From: Pseudomonas sp. GD04019
Lineage (GTDB): Bacteria; Pseudomonadota; Gammaproteobacteria; Pseudomonadales; Pseudomonadaceae
Reading direction: 5' to 3'
Assembly (NCBI RefSeq): GCF_029837695.1
Contig: NZ_JAOEEA010000017.1
Location: 1-64,000, forward strand
DNA length: 64,000 nt
Shown here: positions 34,937-43,402 of the stretch, one piece after another
Numbering within the stretch: the stretch's first letter is position 1
How the letters are laid out: every line of letters starts with the position of its first letter
The notes under the pieces: model-generated
The model's database searches: none
Told to the model about the DNA's origin: nothing
What the model saw: only the letters and a program-made list of their open reading frames with translations
Made by a program: the position numbers and the translations under genes

Positions 34937-35821
34937 ATGATCACCACACCCGATCTTGCTGCAACTGCCCTGGATGAATCCGCCAACACCTCTGGTGTTT
35001 CCTGGGCCGCGATCTTCGCGGGCGCCACCGCTGCGGCGGCGTTGTCGCTCATTCTGATTCTGCTCGGTTTCGGCCTCGGCTTCAGTGCGGTCTCGCCCTG
35101 GAGCAACGAAGGCATCAGCGCCGAGGGGTTGGGCATCTCCACGATCATCTGGCTGGCGCTGACCCAACTGATCGCGGCGGGCATGGGCGGTTATCTCGCC
35201 GGCCGCCTGCGCGTGAAATGGACCACCCTGCACGGTGACGAGGTGTTCTTCCGCGACACCGCGCACGGCTTCCTGGCCTGGGCCGTGGCAACCCTGCTCA
35301 CCGCCACCGTACTGGTTGGCTCGGTGAGCGGCATGGTCGGCGCCGGTGTGCAGGCCAGCGCGCAGGTCGCCTCCGGCGCGGCGCCAACGGCCCTGGCAGG
35401 CGCCGAAGAGGAATACGGCTACTACATCGACGGCCTGTTCCGTGACAACCGCCCGGCACCGAGCGCGGAAGATGCCGCCCATGGCGTGGTGGCGCGCATC
35501 CTGGTGCGCAACCTGGACAACGACGGCGAGCTCGCCCCGGCCGACCGCGCCTACCTTATCCAGCTGGTGTCGCAACGCACTAACCTCTCGCCCACCGAGG
35601 CCCAGGCCCGTGTCGACGAGGTCTATGCCCAGGCCCGCGAGAGCGTGGTGCAGGCCAAACAGGCGGCCGCGCACGCCACCCTGTGGATGTTCGTCGCGCT
35701 ACTGATCGGCGCCTTCGTCGGCAGCTTCGCCGCCACCGTCGGTGGTCGCAGCCGCGACGCCGTGGTGCTGGTGGTCGACGACTACCGCACCACTCGCAGC
35801 ACCACCGCCCCGCTTAGCTGA
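34937..35821 (+). CDS. hypothetical multi-pass membrane protein
   Basis: 294 residues; no named family (similar proteins have been called PhnA-like without support). A hydrophobic N-terminal block has segments at about 24-50, 65-85 and 110-140 (with Gly/Ala-rich helices such as LTQLIAAGMGGYLAGRL), then a soluble region of about 100 residues with Asp/Glu-rich text, and a last segment near 255-275 (LWMFVALLIGAFVGSFAATV). Followed 15 bp later by a tiny hydrophobic ORF, probably one operon. Ribosome site AAGGAT upstream of the ATG. Confidence 0.7.
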   Translation: MITTPDLAATALDESANTSGVSWAAIFAGATAAAALSLILILLGFGLGFSAVSPWSNEGISAEGLGISTIIWLALTQLIAAGMGGYLAGRLRVKWTTLHGDEVFFRDTAHGFLAWAVATLLTATVLVGSVSGMVGAGVQASAQVASGAAPTALAGAEEEYGYYIDGLFRDNRPAPSAEDAAHGVVARILVRNLDNDGELAPADRAYLIQLVSQRTNLSPTEAQARVDEVYAQARESVVQAKQAAAHATLWMFVALLIGAFVGSFAATVGGRSRDAVVLVVDDYRTTRSTTAPLS

Positions 35822-35836
35822 ACAAGGAGAACGGAC

Positions 35837-35908
35837 ATGCGCTCACTTCTGCTGTGGTTCCTCGGTGTGCCGATTCCGGTGATCATCCTGATCGCCCTGG
35901 TGACCTGA
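35837..35908 (+). CDS. 23-residue hydrophobic microprotein
   Basis: A 24-codon frame reading MRSLLLWFLGVPIPVIILIALVT and stop, with AAGGAGA at 35823-35829 eight bases before the ATG. It is a single predicted membrane helix with an LWFLGVPIPVIILI core. I recall almost identical short proteins (LLLW.LGVPIPVIIL) in many proteobacteria, usually near small membrane-protein genes. Located 15 bp after the 294-residue membrane protein and just before a terminator, so it is the last gene of that unit. Confidence 0.7.
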   Translation: MRSLLLWFLGVPIPVIILIALVT

Positions 35909-35920
35909 TCGTCAGCCAGA

Positions 35921-35957
35921 AAAAAGGCCGCTCCCCTTGATCGGGAAGCGGCCTTTT
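35921..35957. terminator. terminator after the microprotein gene
   Basis: AAAAAAGGCCGCT ... AGCGGCCTTTTT with a 15-base loop region; serves both the plus-strand unit and the convergent gene ending at 35987. Confidence 0.88.
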
Positions 35958-35986
35958 TCATGGGTAGCGCCGCGCGGCGCCGTCAC

Positions 35987-36517
35987 TCACTCTTCCTGGG
36001 CAGCTTTCAGCGCCTCGTAGGCCGGGGCGGCGTAGATGCCAACCTCGACCGCCAGCTCCAGCACCCGCGGCAGGTCGCTGGTGTACACGAGCACGCACTG
36101 CAGCTCATCGTCCAACGGCTCGCTGAGGTCCACCAGCACGTAGCCGCCCTTCTCCTTGTACAGCGCGGAGAGCTGCACCTGGATGCGGTTGAGCGCCTTG
36201 AGCGGCTCGACCTTCTGCAGCTGCTTGGGCTTGATGTTGAAGCTGACCTGCGGACCGAACGAATCGATGATTTGCTGCAGCAGCTCCTCGTAGCTGTCGG
36301 CCTGGAACAGCACGGTTTCCGGCAGACTGCCGATCACCACCCACTCGCCCAGCGGAATGGGGAAATCGTCGTCGTAGTTGACGTCCGGATTGGCGGCGAG
36401 AAAGGCCTGCGGGTCGGCGTAGGCCTGGGCGGCCTCGTCGGCGATGCGGGCGATCTCCTCGTCGGTCATGCAGCCGGAGCTGATCAGGGTGATGAGTTCG
36501 AGGAGCTGGGCTTGCAT
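35987..36517 (-). CDS. hypothetical protein
   Basis: 176 residues, no family I can name. Acidic (many Asp/Glu), no signal or membrane segment, with a Cys-containing N-terminal helix (LISSGCMTDEEIAR) and an Asp-rich patch (NPDVNYDDDFPIPLGEW). The YKEKGGYVLVDLSEPLDDEL region suggests beta strands. ATG at 36517 with GGACCGCCCC upstream. Confidence 0.6.
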   Translation of the reverse strand: MQAQLLELITLISSGCMTDEEIARIADEAAQAYADPQAFLAANPDVNYDDDFPIPLGEWVVIGSLPETVLFQADSYEELLQQIIDSFGPQVSFNIKPKQLQKVEPLKALNRIQVQLSALYKEKGGYVLVDLSEPLDDELQCVLVYTSDLPRVLELAVEVGIYAAPAYEALKAAQEE

Positions 36518-36579
36518 GGGGCGGTCCTGCAGACGGTTCGGGGCGCACAGGATAGCGCGTCACGGCGCGTGCTTCACCG

Positions 36580-36779
36580 CCAACTGGGTGAACTGCATTC
36601 GCCGTTCACTCGTGGTGCACGTTGAGCTGGGCGAACTGCGCCTCGCCTTTCAGTCGTGGTGCACGTTCAACTGCGTGAAGCACACTTCGCCTTTCAGTCG
36701 TGGTGCACGTTCAGCTGCGTGAACCACACTTCGCCTTTCAGTCGTGGTGCACGTTCAGCTGCGTGAACTGCACCTCGCC
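36580..36779. repeat. 44-bp tandem repeat made from the alginate-lyase 3' end
   Basis: The string CGTGGTGCAC recurs at 36611, 36655, 36699 and 36743, exactly 44 bp apart, with the same following bases (GTTCAACTGCGTGAA... CTCGCCTTTCAGT). The copy at 36743-36779 encodes the last residues of the lyase (QFTQLNVHHD); the other copies lie beyond its stop codon and keep the same bases. A further degenerate copy begins near 36580. The unit is not a multiple of three, so reading through would change frame. Confidence 0.92.
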
Positions 36780-37481
36780 CACATCGTCGTCGCCGTCCTC
36801 GTCGTCGTCCTGCACATAGGCGCCGGCCTTGAAGTAGAACGGCACCTCGCGCCAGGCCGGGTCCTCTTTGTAGAAGTCGTGCTGAATGCGCTCGCCGTTG
36901 ACCTCCACCGTCAGCACACCGTCCTGTACCTCGATCACGTAAGAGAACAGGTCGTTGCCCACCGGCGTGGCGAAGACATGGCTGATGTCCTTGTTGCTGC
37001 CCTTGGGGTGGCGCTTGATCAGCGACTTGAGCTTGCCCTTCTCCCACTGCAGCTTGATCAGCGGACGGGCATCGAAGCCGTGGATCTGCCCGACGACGAT
37101 CTTCTGCGTGCTCGGCGCGCGCAGCACCCTGGCACTGGCCTTGAGCTGGTGGAAGCCGGCGCCGGTCCAGTTGCGATTGTCGTCGGCCGGGTCGAGCAAC
37201 TCGCGCAGCTCGGCGCGCGGGTAGTCGGAGTTCTTGGTGGTGCCCGCACCAGCCGGCGCCATGAAGACCATCGCACCGTTGTCGGCCAGGTGGAAGTAGC
37301 GCGAGGCGTAGCCGTCCTTCAGCTCATCGCTGCGCACTTCGCTGGCCTCGTCGTCGGGCAAGGTCAGCTTCCAGTGCGTCAGGTCGTAGTTGCCGGCCGG
37401 CGACTGGTAGTCGCCCGACTCGTCGTGGCTGCAGCCCGCAACCAGCAACAGGCCGGCCAGGCAGAGTAGTGATCGATGCAT
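36738..37481 (-). CDS. polysaccharide lyase family 7 (alginate lyase-like) lipoprotein
   Basis: 247 residues. A lipobox LLVAGC near residue 17 makes it a lipoprotein; the mature chain is the PL7 beta-jelly-roll: PRAELREL (substrate Arg), IVVGQIHG (the QIH motif) and PFYFKAGAYVQ (the conserved YFKxGxY). An acidic insert DDDEDGDDDVG sits between the last strands and could bind calcium. The 3' end of the gene is repeated in tandem downstream of the stop (see 36580-36779). Substrate probably alginate by family, unproven. Confidence 0.85.
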   Translation of the reverse strand: MHRSLLCLAGLLLVAGCSHDESGDYQSPAGNYDLTHWKLTLPDDEASEVRSDELKDGYASRYFHLADNGAMVFMAPAGAGTTKNSDYPRAELRELLDPADDNRNWTGAGFHQLKASARVLRAPSTQKIVVGQIHGFDARPLIKLQWEKGKLKSLIKRHPKGSNKDISHVFATPVGNDLFSYVIEVQDGVLTVEVNGERIQHDFYKEDPAWREVPFYFKAGAYVQDDDEDGDDDVGEVQFTQLNVHHD

Positions 37482-37751
37482 TGGCTCGCTCCCAATGGCT
37501 ATTCAGAGGCCCATACGGACTCTGTGCAGACAGCGCGACCAGTATCCAGGTTTCACATGACGGGCAATCTTCGCCATGGTGCCTGGATCGCTACCTTCAT
37601 CCGATCCTAGGGCGGCGCTCGGTTATCATTCATCTCATCCGACTAAGCTGCCTTTAGCCGAGGGCTGCTAACGGCCAGTAGCAGATAAGCGGCTGAAAGA
37701 TTTGCCTGCCAACGCCGATACAGCCAGGGAACCTTAAATGGAGGGCGCAGG

Positions 37752-38489
37752 ATGCGAATCAATTTTTCTGGGCCTGGCCAGTCTCTGCACAGGCTGACTG
37801 AAGCTGCTCGAACGGACTCTAACGGGGTTTATCTCAGACTCAGCCCGCTCGCGCGCTCACAGTCCAGTGCTGAGGTCATCGTTAGTGATGAGGCAAAGCA
37901 GAAGCTGCTGAGCAACTCCGCGCAAATCTACAGCGAATATTTCAAGCCTCGAGAAGGCTTCAACTCCGACACGCTTGCCCTTAGCGTGTCACTTCCCCAG
38001 GCCTTGTCGAGTTCGCAGGGCAAGGAGATGCCTGCTGTTGCTGAGGCGGCACGCCAGCAGATGGACGAGGTGTATGCCGCCATGAAGAAAAGTGGTGAGC
38101 CATTCAACTTCAACAGCTATGGCGGGCAGGATGTATTTGCATTGTTTGGCTCATTCGACCGTCGCTCCTTGCTGGCTGTGGCCGAGAATGAAAGCCAGCT
38201 CTTTACCGAGCAAGAGCAAAACATGGCCTCCAGCGTCATGAATCAACAACGTAGTCTCGCGTCCGGCCAGTATTCTGGCCCGCTGGATGGCTACTATGGG
38301 TTCGACCACGTTAAAGACATCGTCGAGTCGAGGCGACTGTTGGCCAACTTCCTCGACAACGTGAGTGCTGAAGAGAAGGCCACCTCCACTTGGGCAAGTA
38401 TTCGCCAAGAGGCCGGCTTGTTCGCGCCGCAGTCAAAGGCGGATAACAACGCGACAAAGCTCGTTAAGCTGCTGACCATGTTGTCTTAA
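37752..38489 (+). CDS. orphan hypothetical protein, A+T-richer than its neighbours
   Basis: 245 residues, no recognisable domain. Ser-rich N terminus, then helical text (AARQQMDEVYAAMKKSG; QEQNMASSVMNQQRSLASG) and a YGGQDVFALFG segment. No signal peptide. Codon choice is clearly different: more A/T third bases than surrounding genes, suggesting recent acquisition. The start at 37752 has GGAGGGCGCAGG upstream. A TAA stop ends it and no terminator follows. Confidence 0.6.
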   Translation: MRINFSGPGQSLHRLTEAARTDSNGVYLRLSPLARSQSSAEVIVSDEAKQKLLSNSAQIYSEYFKPREGFNSDTLALSVSLPQALSSSQGKEMPAVAEAARQQMDEVYAAMKKSGEPFNFNSYGGQDVFALFGSFDRRSLLAVAENESQLFTEQEQNMASSVMNQQRSLASGQYSGPLDGYYGFDHVKDIVESRRLLANFLDNVSAEEKATSTWASIRQEAGLFAPQSKADNNATKLVKLLTMLS

Positions 38490-38609
38490 GATCTGGCTGG
38501 AAGAGTCGATGCAGGCATTTGGTAGCGGTAGCTACCGACCAGGAGCGTATGTACTCGAAGGGCTGCTCCTAGCCAGAAGAGAACATCCACGCCGCTCCCA
38601 TCCCGCCAA

Positions 38610-39512
38610 TCAAGCCATATCGCTCTGACTGAACTCCTCCGCGAGGAAATCGATCAGCGTGCGCACCGATGGCAGTAGCCCGCGGCGTGACGGGAAGATA
38701 GCGTGGACGATGCCGCAGCGGGGCGTCCAGCCCGGCAGCATCTCTACCAGCCGGCCGTCCGCCAGTTCCTCGCGTACCGATACCCGTGGCAGGTGGGCGA
38801 TACCGACGCCGGCGAGCGCGGCGTTGCGCAGGGCGAGCAGGTCGTCGGTGACCATGCGCGGCCGGTGCGGGATCACCAGCCTGGCCTCGTCCTGCAGCAG
38901 CTCCCACTCGTAGTCGCGCTGCGTGCCGCCCCAGTGCAGGCTCGGCAACCGGCCCAGGTCCTCGGGCTGGAAGCCCGCCGGCAGGCTGGCCAGGTGATCC
39001 GGGTGGCCAACCAGGCATTGGGTACTGGCGCCCAGCACCTTCATCACCATGTCGGTGTTTTCCAGCGGCGGGAAGCGTACCCGCAGGGCGATATCGAAGC
39101 CCTCGTGGAGCAGGTCGACCCGGCGGTTGGTGCTCTCGATGTACAACTCCACCAGCGGGTACCTGAGCATGTAGCGGCTGAGCATCGGCCCGACCCAGGA
39201 GTTCAGCAGGGTGGTGGGGCAAGCCAGGCGTACCAGGCCACGCGGCTCGGCGCGGTTGCGCTCGACTACCTCGGCCGCACCCTCCGCCTCCACGCGCATC
39301 GCCAGGCAGCGCCGGTAGTACTCCTGGCCGATCTCGGTGAGCGACAGGTGCCGGCTGGTGCGGTTCAGCAGGCGTACGCCGAGGCGCTCCTCGAGCTGGG
39401 CGATGCGCCGGCTGAGCTTGGACTTGGGCATGTCCAGCGCGCGCCCGGCCGCGGCAAAGCCGCCGTGCTCAACCACCTGGGTGAAGTAGTAGAGGCTGTT
39501 GAGGTCTTCCAT
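38610..39512 (-). CDS. LysR-family regulator
   Basis: 300 residues, LysR type. NSLYYFTQVVEHGGFAAAGRALDMPKSKLSRRI is the HTH of the YafC/AphB-like subgroup, RTSRHLSLTEIGQEYYRR the wing. The effector domain follows. Divergent from the isochorismatase gene (start 39672), which it probably controls; two inverted repeats lie in the 160-bp gap. Confidence 0.9.
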   Translation of the reverse strand: MEDLNSLYYFTQVVEHGGFAAAGRALDMPKSKLSRRIAQLEERLGVRLLNRTSRHLSLTEIGQEYYRRCLAMRVEAEGAAEVVERNRAEPRGLVRLACPTTLLNSWVGPMLSRYMLRYPLVELYIESTNRRVDLLHEGFDIALRVRFPPLENTDMVMKVLGASTQCLVGHPDHLASLPAGFQPEDLGRLPSLHWGGTQRDYEWELLQDEARLVIPHRPRMVTDDLLALRNAALAGVGIAHLPRVSVREELADGRLVEMLPGWTPRCGIVHAIFPSRRGLLPSVRTLIDFLAEEFSQSDMA

Positions 39513-39516
39513 GATC

Positions 39517-39559
39517 GTTCTCCAAATAGAACGCTAGAGGCAATTTTCACAGTCTAGCG
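39517..39559. promoter_or_regulatory. candidate LysR operator (two nested inverted repeats)
   Basis: GTTCT-N6-AGAAC (39517-39532) directly before the LysR start and CGCTAG (39532-39537)-N16-CTAGCG (39554-39559) next to it. Both are perfect dyads of the kind LysR proteins bind and lie between the divergent LysR and ycaC genes. Confidence 0.45.
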
Positions 39560-39671
39560 CACCATTGGGTCCGAATTTAATCTTTCCTCCATGCAGTCAG
39601 CACTGCACGGCACCACCCAAACATATCCGCCGGTTCATTCGGCACCCCACTGAAACGCGAGGAACGCAACC

Positions 39672-40304
39672 ATGACTACTTCTTTCAAATACAACCGTCT
39701 GGACAAAGATAACGCCGCCGTTCTGCTGGTCGACCATCAGGCCGGCCTGCTGTCCCTGGTGCGCGACATCGAGCCGGACAAGTTCAAGAACAACGTCCTG
39801 GCCCTGGCCGACCTCGCCAAGTTCTTCAACCTGCCGACCATCCTCACCACCAGCTTCGAAACCGGCCCCAACGGCCCGCTGGTTCCCGAACTGAAAGAGC
39901 TGTTCCCGGACGCGCCGTACATCGCCCGCCCCGGCCAGATCAACGCCTGGGACAACGAGGACTTCGTTAAGGCGATCAAGGCCACCGGCAAGAAGCAGCT
40001 GATCATCGCCGGCGTGGTCACCGAGGTGTGCGTGGCGTTCCCGGCCCTGTCGGCCCTGGAAGAGGGCTTCGAAGTGTTCGTGGTCACCGACGCCTCCGGC
40101 ACCTTCAACCCGATCACCCGCGATTCCGCCTGGAGCCGCATGACCCAGGCCGGCGCGCAGCTGATGAACTGGTTCGCCGTGGCCTGCGAGCTGCACCGCG
40201 ACTGGCGCAACGACGTGGAAGGCCTGGCCAAGATCTGTTCCGACCACATCCCGGACTACCGCAACTTGATCACCAGCTACAACGCGCTGACCGCGGCCAA
40301 GTGA
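39672..40304 (+). CDS. ycaC: isochorismatase-like hydrolase (YcaC type)
   Basis: 210 residues. AAVLLVDHQAGLLSLVRD (Asp), the catalytic Cys in AGVVTEVCVAFPAL and the long GPNGPLVPELKELFPDAPYI region fit the YcaC branch of the cysteine hydrolases, which form rings of unknown substrate. Divergent from a LysR gene; isolated otherwise. ATG behind GAGGAACGC. Confidence 0.88.
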   Translation: MTTSFKYNRLDKDNAAVLLVDHQAGLLSLVRDIEPDKFKNNVLALADLAKFFNLPTILTTSFETGPNGPLVPELKELFPDAPYIARPGQINAWDNEDFVKAIKATGKKQLIIAGVVTEVCVAFPALSALEEGFEVFVVTDASGTFNPITRDSAWSRMTQAGAQLMNWFAVACELHRDWRNDVEGLAKICSDHIPDYRNLITSYNALTAAK

Positions 40305-40317
40305 GCCATCCATAAAC

Positions 40318-40350
40318 AAAAACCGGAGCCTGTATCAGGCTCCGGTTTTT
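40318..40350. terminator. terminator between ycaC and the channel gene
   Basis: AAAAACCGGAGCCTG TAT CAGGCTCCGGTTTTT, a perfect 15-pair stem with loop TAT, symmetric A/T runs, 14 bp after the ycaC stop. Confidence 0.93.
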
Positions 40351-40418
40351 GCTTGGGGATCCGACCTGCAACGGCACGGTCATCCGTTGCACTGGCGCAT
40401 GGCCTTTTCAAACTGCGT

Positions 40419-41846
40419 TCAAGAGCGCTGCAGCCAGCTGAGGAATTTGCCCTTCTTGATCGTCATGGGCTTCTGCTCCAGCAGCGAGGCACTGGCCTGC
40501 TGACGGAAGCTCTGCAGCTTGGCCAGCGCGCTGCCGACCTCGCTGCGTTGCTCCAGGCAGGCCTCCAGCGCTTCCTTGTCGAGGCGGTAGAGCACCCCCG
40601 AACTGAGCGCGGTGAAGCGTGCCTCGGACGGCGTGCCGAAGGTGACGCCCTGTTCACCCATGACCTCGCCAGGGCCCATGCGCCCGGCTTCGATCACCTC
40701 GCTGCCATTGGGTACGGCTGCCGATATGACACCGGTGCCGATCAGCAGCAGCTGCTCGCTGACTTCGCCGGCCTCCAGCACCACCTGCCCCTTGCTGAAG
40801 GTCTGGGCCACCAGCAGTTCGGCCAGTCGATCCTTGTCCTCGGCATCCAGCGCACGGAAGATTTTCACGTCGTCGAGCAGCGCGCGCTGGCGGCTGCGCG
40901 GCACATCGGCATGCTCGGTGCCACGCAGAATGCCAGCCGCCTGCAGGTGCCGGTGGGCGAGGTCGAACAGCTGATTGCGCACCTCGCTCGCGCTGCTGCC
41001 GGCGGCCACGAATGCACTCATTTCGTACTCCACCATGCTCAGGTCGGAGCTCTTGACCGACACCTTCGGCCTAGGTGTCTGCAGCAGCGCGCTGACACCC
41101 TGCAGTGTGCGATTGAGGGCGTCGAGCACCAGGACTGGCCGCACCTGCACCGGCACGCTGATGCTCAGTTTGACGTTATCGATATCGGTGGAGCGATTGA
41201 GGTTGAACACCTTGGTCTTGGCCGCCACCGAGTTGGGAATCACCACCGTGCTGCCCTGGCTGGTGCGCAGGTGGGTGGCGCGCCAGTCGATCTCGATCAC
41301 CTTGCCTTCGATGCCGTCGATCGATACCCAGTCGTCCAGGCGATAGGGCTTGGTGGTGTTCAGGACGATGCCGGAGAACACGTCGCCCAGGGTGTTCTGC
41401 AGGGCCAGGCCGATGACGATGGCGACGACCCCGGAGGTGGCCAGCAGCCCCTTGACCGGCAGCTGCATGATGTAGGCCGCCGCCGCGACTATGGCGGCGA
41501 GGAAGATCAGCGCGCCCAGCACGTCCTGCAGCAGGCGCCCGGTGTGGCCGCTGCGCGGCATCAGCAGCACCCCGAGCACCACGGTCAGGGTGCGTGCGAA
41601 GAGCAGCCACCAGGCGATACCCAAGGCGGAACCGAGCATGCTCAGTGCCGGCTCGCTCCACGGCGGTGGCTGCAGCGGGCTCATCCCGGCACTGACGATG
41701 GCCAGGCTGTAGGCAATGAAGATCCCCAGGCGCAGCATCACTCGCAAGACCTTGGCCTCGGCCGGCAACAGGCGCCAGCAGGCAAGGTCGGCGAGCAGCA
41801 GGACGACGCCGATGGTGAGTGGGTGTTGGGCGATCAGTGCAAGCAT
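40419..41846 (-). CDS. MscS-type channel with C-terminal cyclic-nucleotide-binding domain
   Basis: 475 residues. N-terminal membrane helices (about 1-135), then the MscS pore and beta domain: GVVAIVIGLALQNTLGDVFSGIVL (Gly/Ala-rich TM3) and VVIPNSVAAKTKVFN (the VxxPN loop), then a C-terminal cNMP-type beta-roll (about 320-440) with SEQLLLIGTGVISA and GPGEVMGEQGVTFGTP. This is the bacterial cyclic-nucleotide-gated MscS layout; whether it binds a nucleotide is unproven. ATG 41846 preferred; a GTG four codons upstream (41858) is possible. Confidence 0.88.
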   Translation of the reverse strand: MLALIAQHPLTIGVVLLLADLACWRLLPAEAKVLRVMLRLGIFIAYSLAIVSAGMSPLQPPPWSEPALSMLGSALGIAWWLLFARTLTVVLGVLLMPRSGHTGRLLQDVLGALIFLAAIVAAAAYIMQLPVKGLLATSGVVAIVIGLALQNTLGDVFSGIVLNTTKPYRLDDWVSIDGIEGKVIEIDWRATHLRTSQGSTVVIPNSVAAKTKVFNLNRSTDIDNVKLSISVPVQVRPVLVLDALNRTLQGVSALLQTPRPKVSVKSSDLSMVEYEMSAFVAAGSSASEVRNQLFDLAHRHLQAAGILRGTEHADVPRSRQRALLDDVKIFRALDAEDKDRLAELLVAQTFSKGQVVLEAGEVSEQLLLIGTGVISAAVPNGSEVIEAGRMGPGEVMGEQGVTFGTPSEARFTALSSGVLYRLDKEALEACLEQRSEVGSALAKLQSFRQQASASLLEQKPMTIKKGKFLSWLQRS

Positions 41847-42088
41847 GGAGGGTTCCACAGCAGGGAAAGGAACTAGGCACCCAGTATGACTGGATTGCCG
41901 ACAAAGAGATGAACGCCTGTTCTTCTTCGTCTTGGCCTGTAGCGGGCGCCCGCTATTGGCCGGAGACCGCCACGCTCAAGCTTTTTCCCTCCCGCAACAC
42001 CAACCACCGGGCCCGTCCCAGGGCAGTGTTTCAGAACGCGCATTCTCAAACATGCACGCGCCCCGGCACAGCAAAGCCAAGCAGCACC

Positions 42089-43402
42089 TCAGCGCAGCTT
42101 TTCCATCATCTGGTAGTACCACATACCGGCGGCCAGCATCGGGTTGCCGAACACGTCGCCCATCGGCACCTTGATGTGTTTGCAGGCGGCGAAGGTGTCG
42201 TAGTGGCCGAGGGTGCCGGTCAGGGCGTTGGCCATGATCTCGCCCATGATGTGGGTGGTGGCGATGCCGTGGCCGGAATAGCCCTGGCAGTACCAGACGT
42301 TCTGCGACAGCTTGCCCAGCTGCGGGATGCGGTTCATCACGATGCCCATGGCGCAGCTCCACTGGAACTCGATCTCCACGCCCTTGAGCTGCGGGAAGGT
42401 ACTCTCGATGCAGGGGCGCAGCTCGCCGGCGATATCGCGCGAATCGCGGCCCGAGTAGTTCGCGCCACCGCCGAACAGCAGGCGGCCGTCGGCGGTCATG
42501 CGGTAGTAGTCGAGTACGAAGCGGCAGTCGTACACGGCCAGGGTCTGCGGGTTGAGTTCCTTGGCCAGGTCGCCCAGCGGCGCGGTGGTGACGATGCCGC
42601 CCATGGCCGGGAAGATCATGCCCTTGAGCTGCTTGCGCGCCAGCTTGTGGTAGACGTCGCCGGCCAGCAGCACCTGCTTGGCGTCGATGCGGCCCTGGGT
42701 GGTGATCACCGCCGGGTTGGCGCCCTGGACGATGTCCAGCACCTCGGAATGCTCGAAGATCAGCGCGCCCAGGCTCGCGGCGGCCTTGGCCTCGCCGATG
42801 CACAGGTTGAGCGGGTGCAGGTGCATGTTGCGGGTGTTCTTGATCGCGCCCAAGTAGATGTCGCTGGCCAGGTGTTCGCGCACGCCGGCGGCGTCGAGCA
42901 GGCTGACGTCGTCACCCATGCCGCGCTCGATGGCCTCGGCGTAGGAGGCGCGCAGCTCGTCCATGTGCGCAGGCTTCATCGCCGCATGCAGGTGGCCGTG
43001 GCGCAGGTCGCACTGGATGCCGTACTTGGCCACGCGGTTCTTGATGATCTCGTGGCCACGCCAGCGCAGGTGCCAGATGAAGTCGTCGACTTCCTCGCCG
43101 AGGCTGTCGCGCATCTGCTTGCGCATGGCCGCATCGCCCGACAGGCTGCCGGTGACCTGGCCGCCGTTGCGCCCGGTGGCGCCCCAGCCGATCTTGTGGG
43201 TCTCGACGATGGCCACCTTGAGGCCGCGCTCGGCCAGTTCCACGGCGGTGGCCACACCGGTGAAGCCGCCGCCGATGATGGCGACATCGACGCTGACCTG
43301 GCCCTGCAGGGTCGGGTAGTTGGTCTCCTCGTTCAGCGTGGCGCTGTAGTAGGACTTGGCCCGCTCGGCGGCGGCGATCACGGGTTGGGTGGCGGCGTTC
43401 AT
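42089..43402 (-). CDS. puuB: FAD-dependent amine oxidase, PuuB-like
   Basis: 437 residues, same length class as E. coli gamma-glutamylputrescine oxidase. VDVAIIGGGFTGVATAVELAERG is the FAD fold, TGRNGGQ and the LGAIKNTRNMHLHPLNLCIGEA region match PuuB, and YCQGYSGHGIATTHIMGE the C-terminal FAD part. Oxidises gamma-glutamylputrescine or a related amine. No other putrescine genes are adjacent, so its role is inferred from family alone. Confidence 0.85.
   Translation of the reverse strand: MNAATQPVIAAAERAKSYYSATLNEETNYPTLQGQVSVDVAIIGGGFTGVATAVELAERGLKVAIVETHKIGWGATGRNGGQVTGSLSGDAAMRKQMRDSLGEEVDDFIWHLRWRGHEIIKNRVAKYGIQCDLRHGHLHAAMKPAHMDELRASYAEAIERGMGDDVSLLDAAGVREHLASDIYLGAIKNTRNMHLHPLNLCIGEAKAAASLGALIFEHSEVLDIVQGANPAVITTQGRIDAKQVLLAGDVYHKLARKQLKGMIFPAMGGIVTTAPLGDLAKELNPQTLAVYDCRFVLDYYRMTADGRLLFGGGANYSGRDSRDIAGELRPCIESTFPQLKGVEIEFQWSCAMGIVMNRIPQLGKLSQNVWYCQGYSGHGIATTHIMGEIMANALTGTLGHYDTFAACKHIKVPMGDVFGNPMLAAGMWYYQMMEKLR

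Noticed and set aside
36694..37047. 117-codon minus-strand frame ending with a copy of the lyase C terminus
   Set aside because: It is the shifted frame of the lyase gene running into the tandem repeat, not a separate gene.
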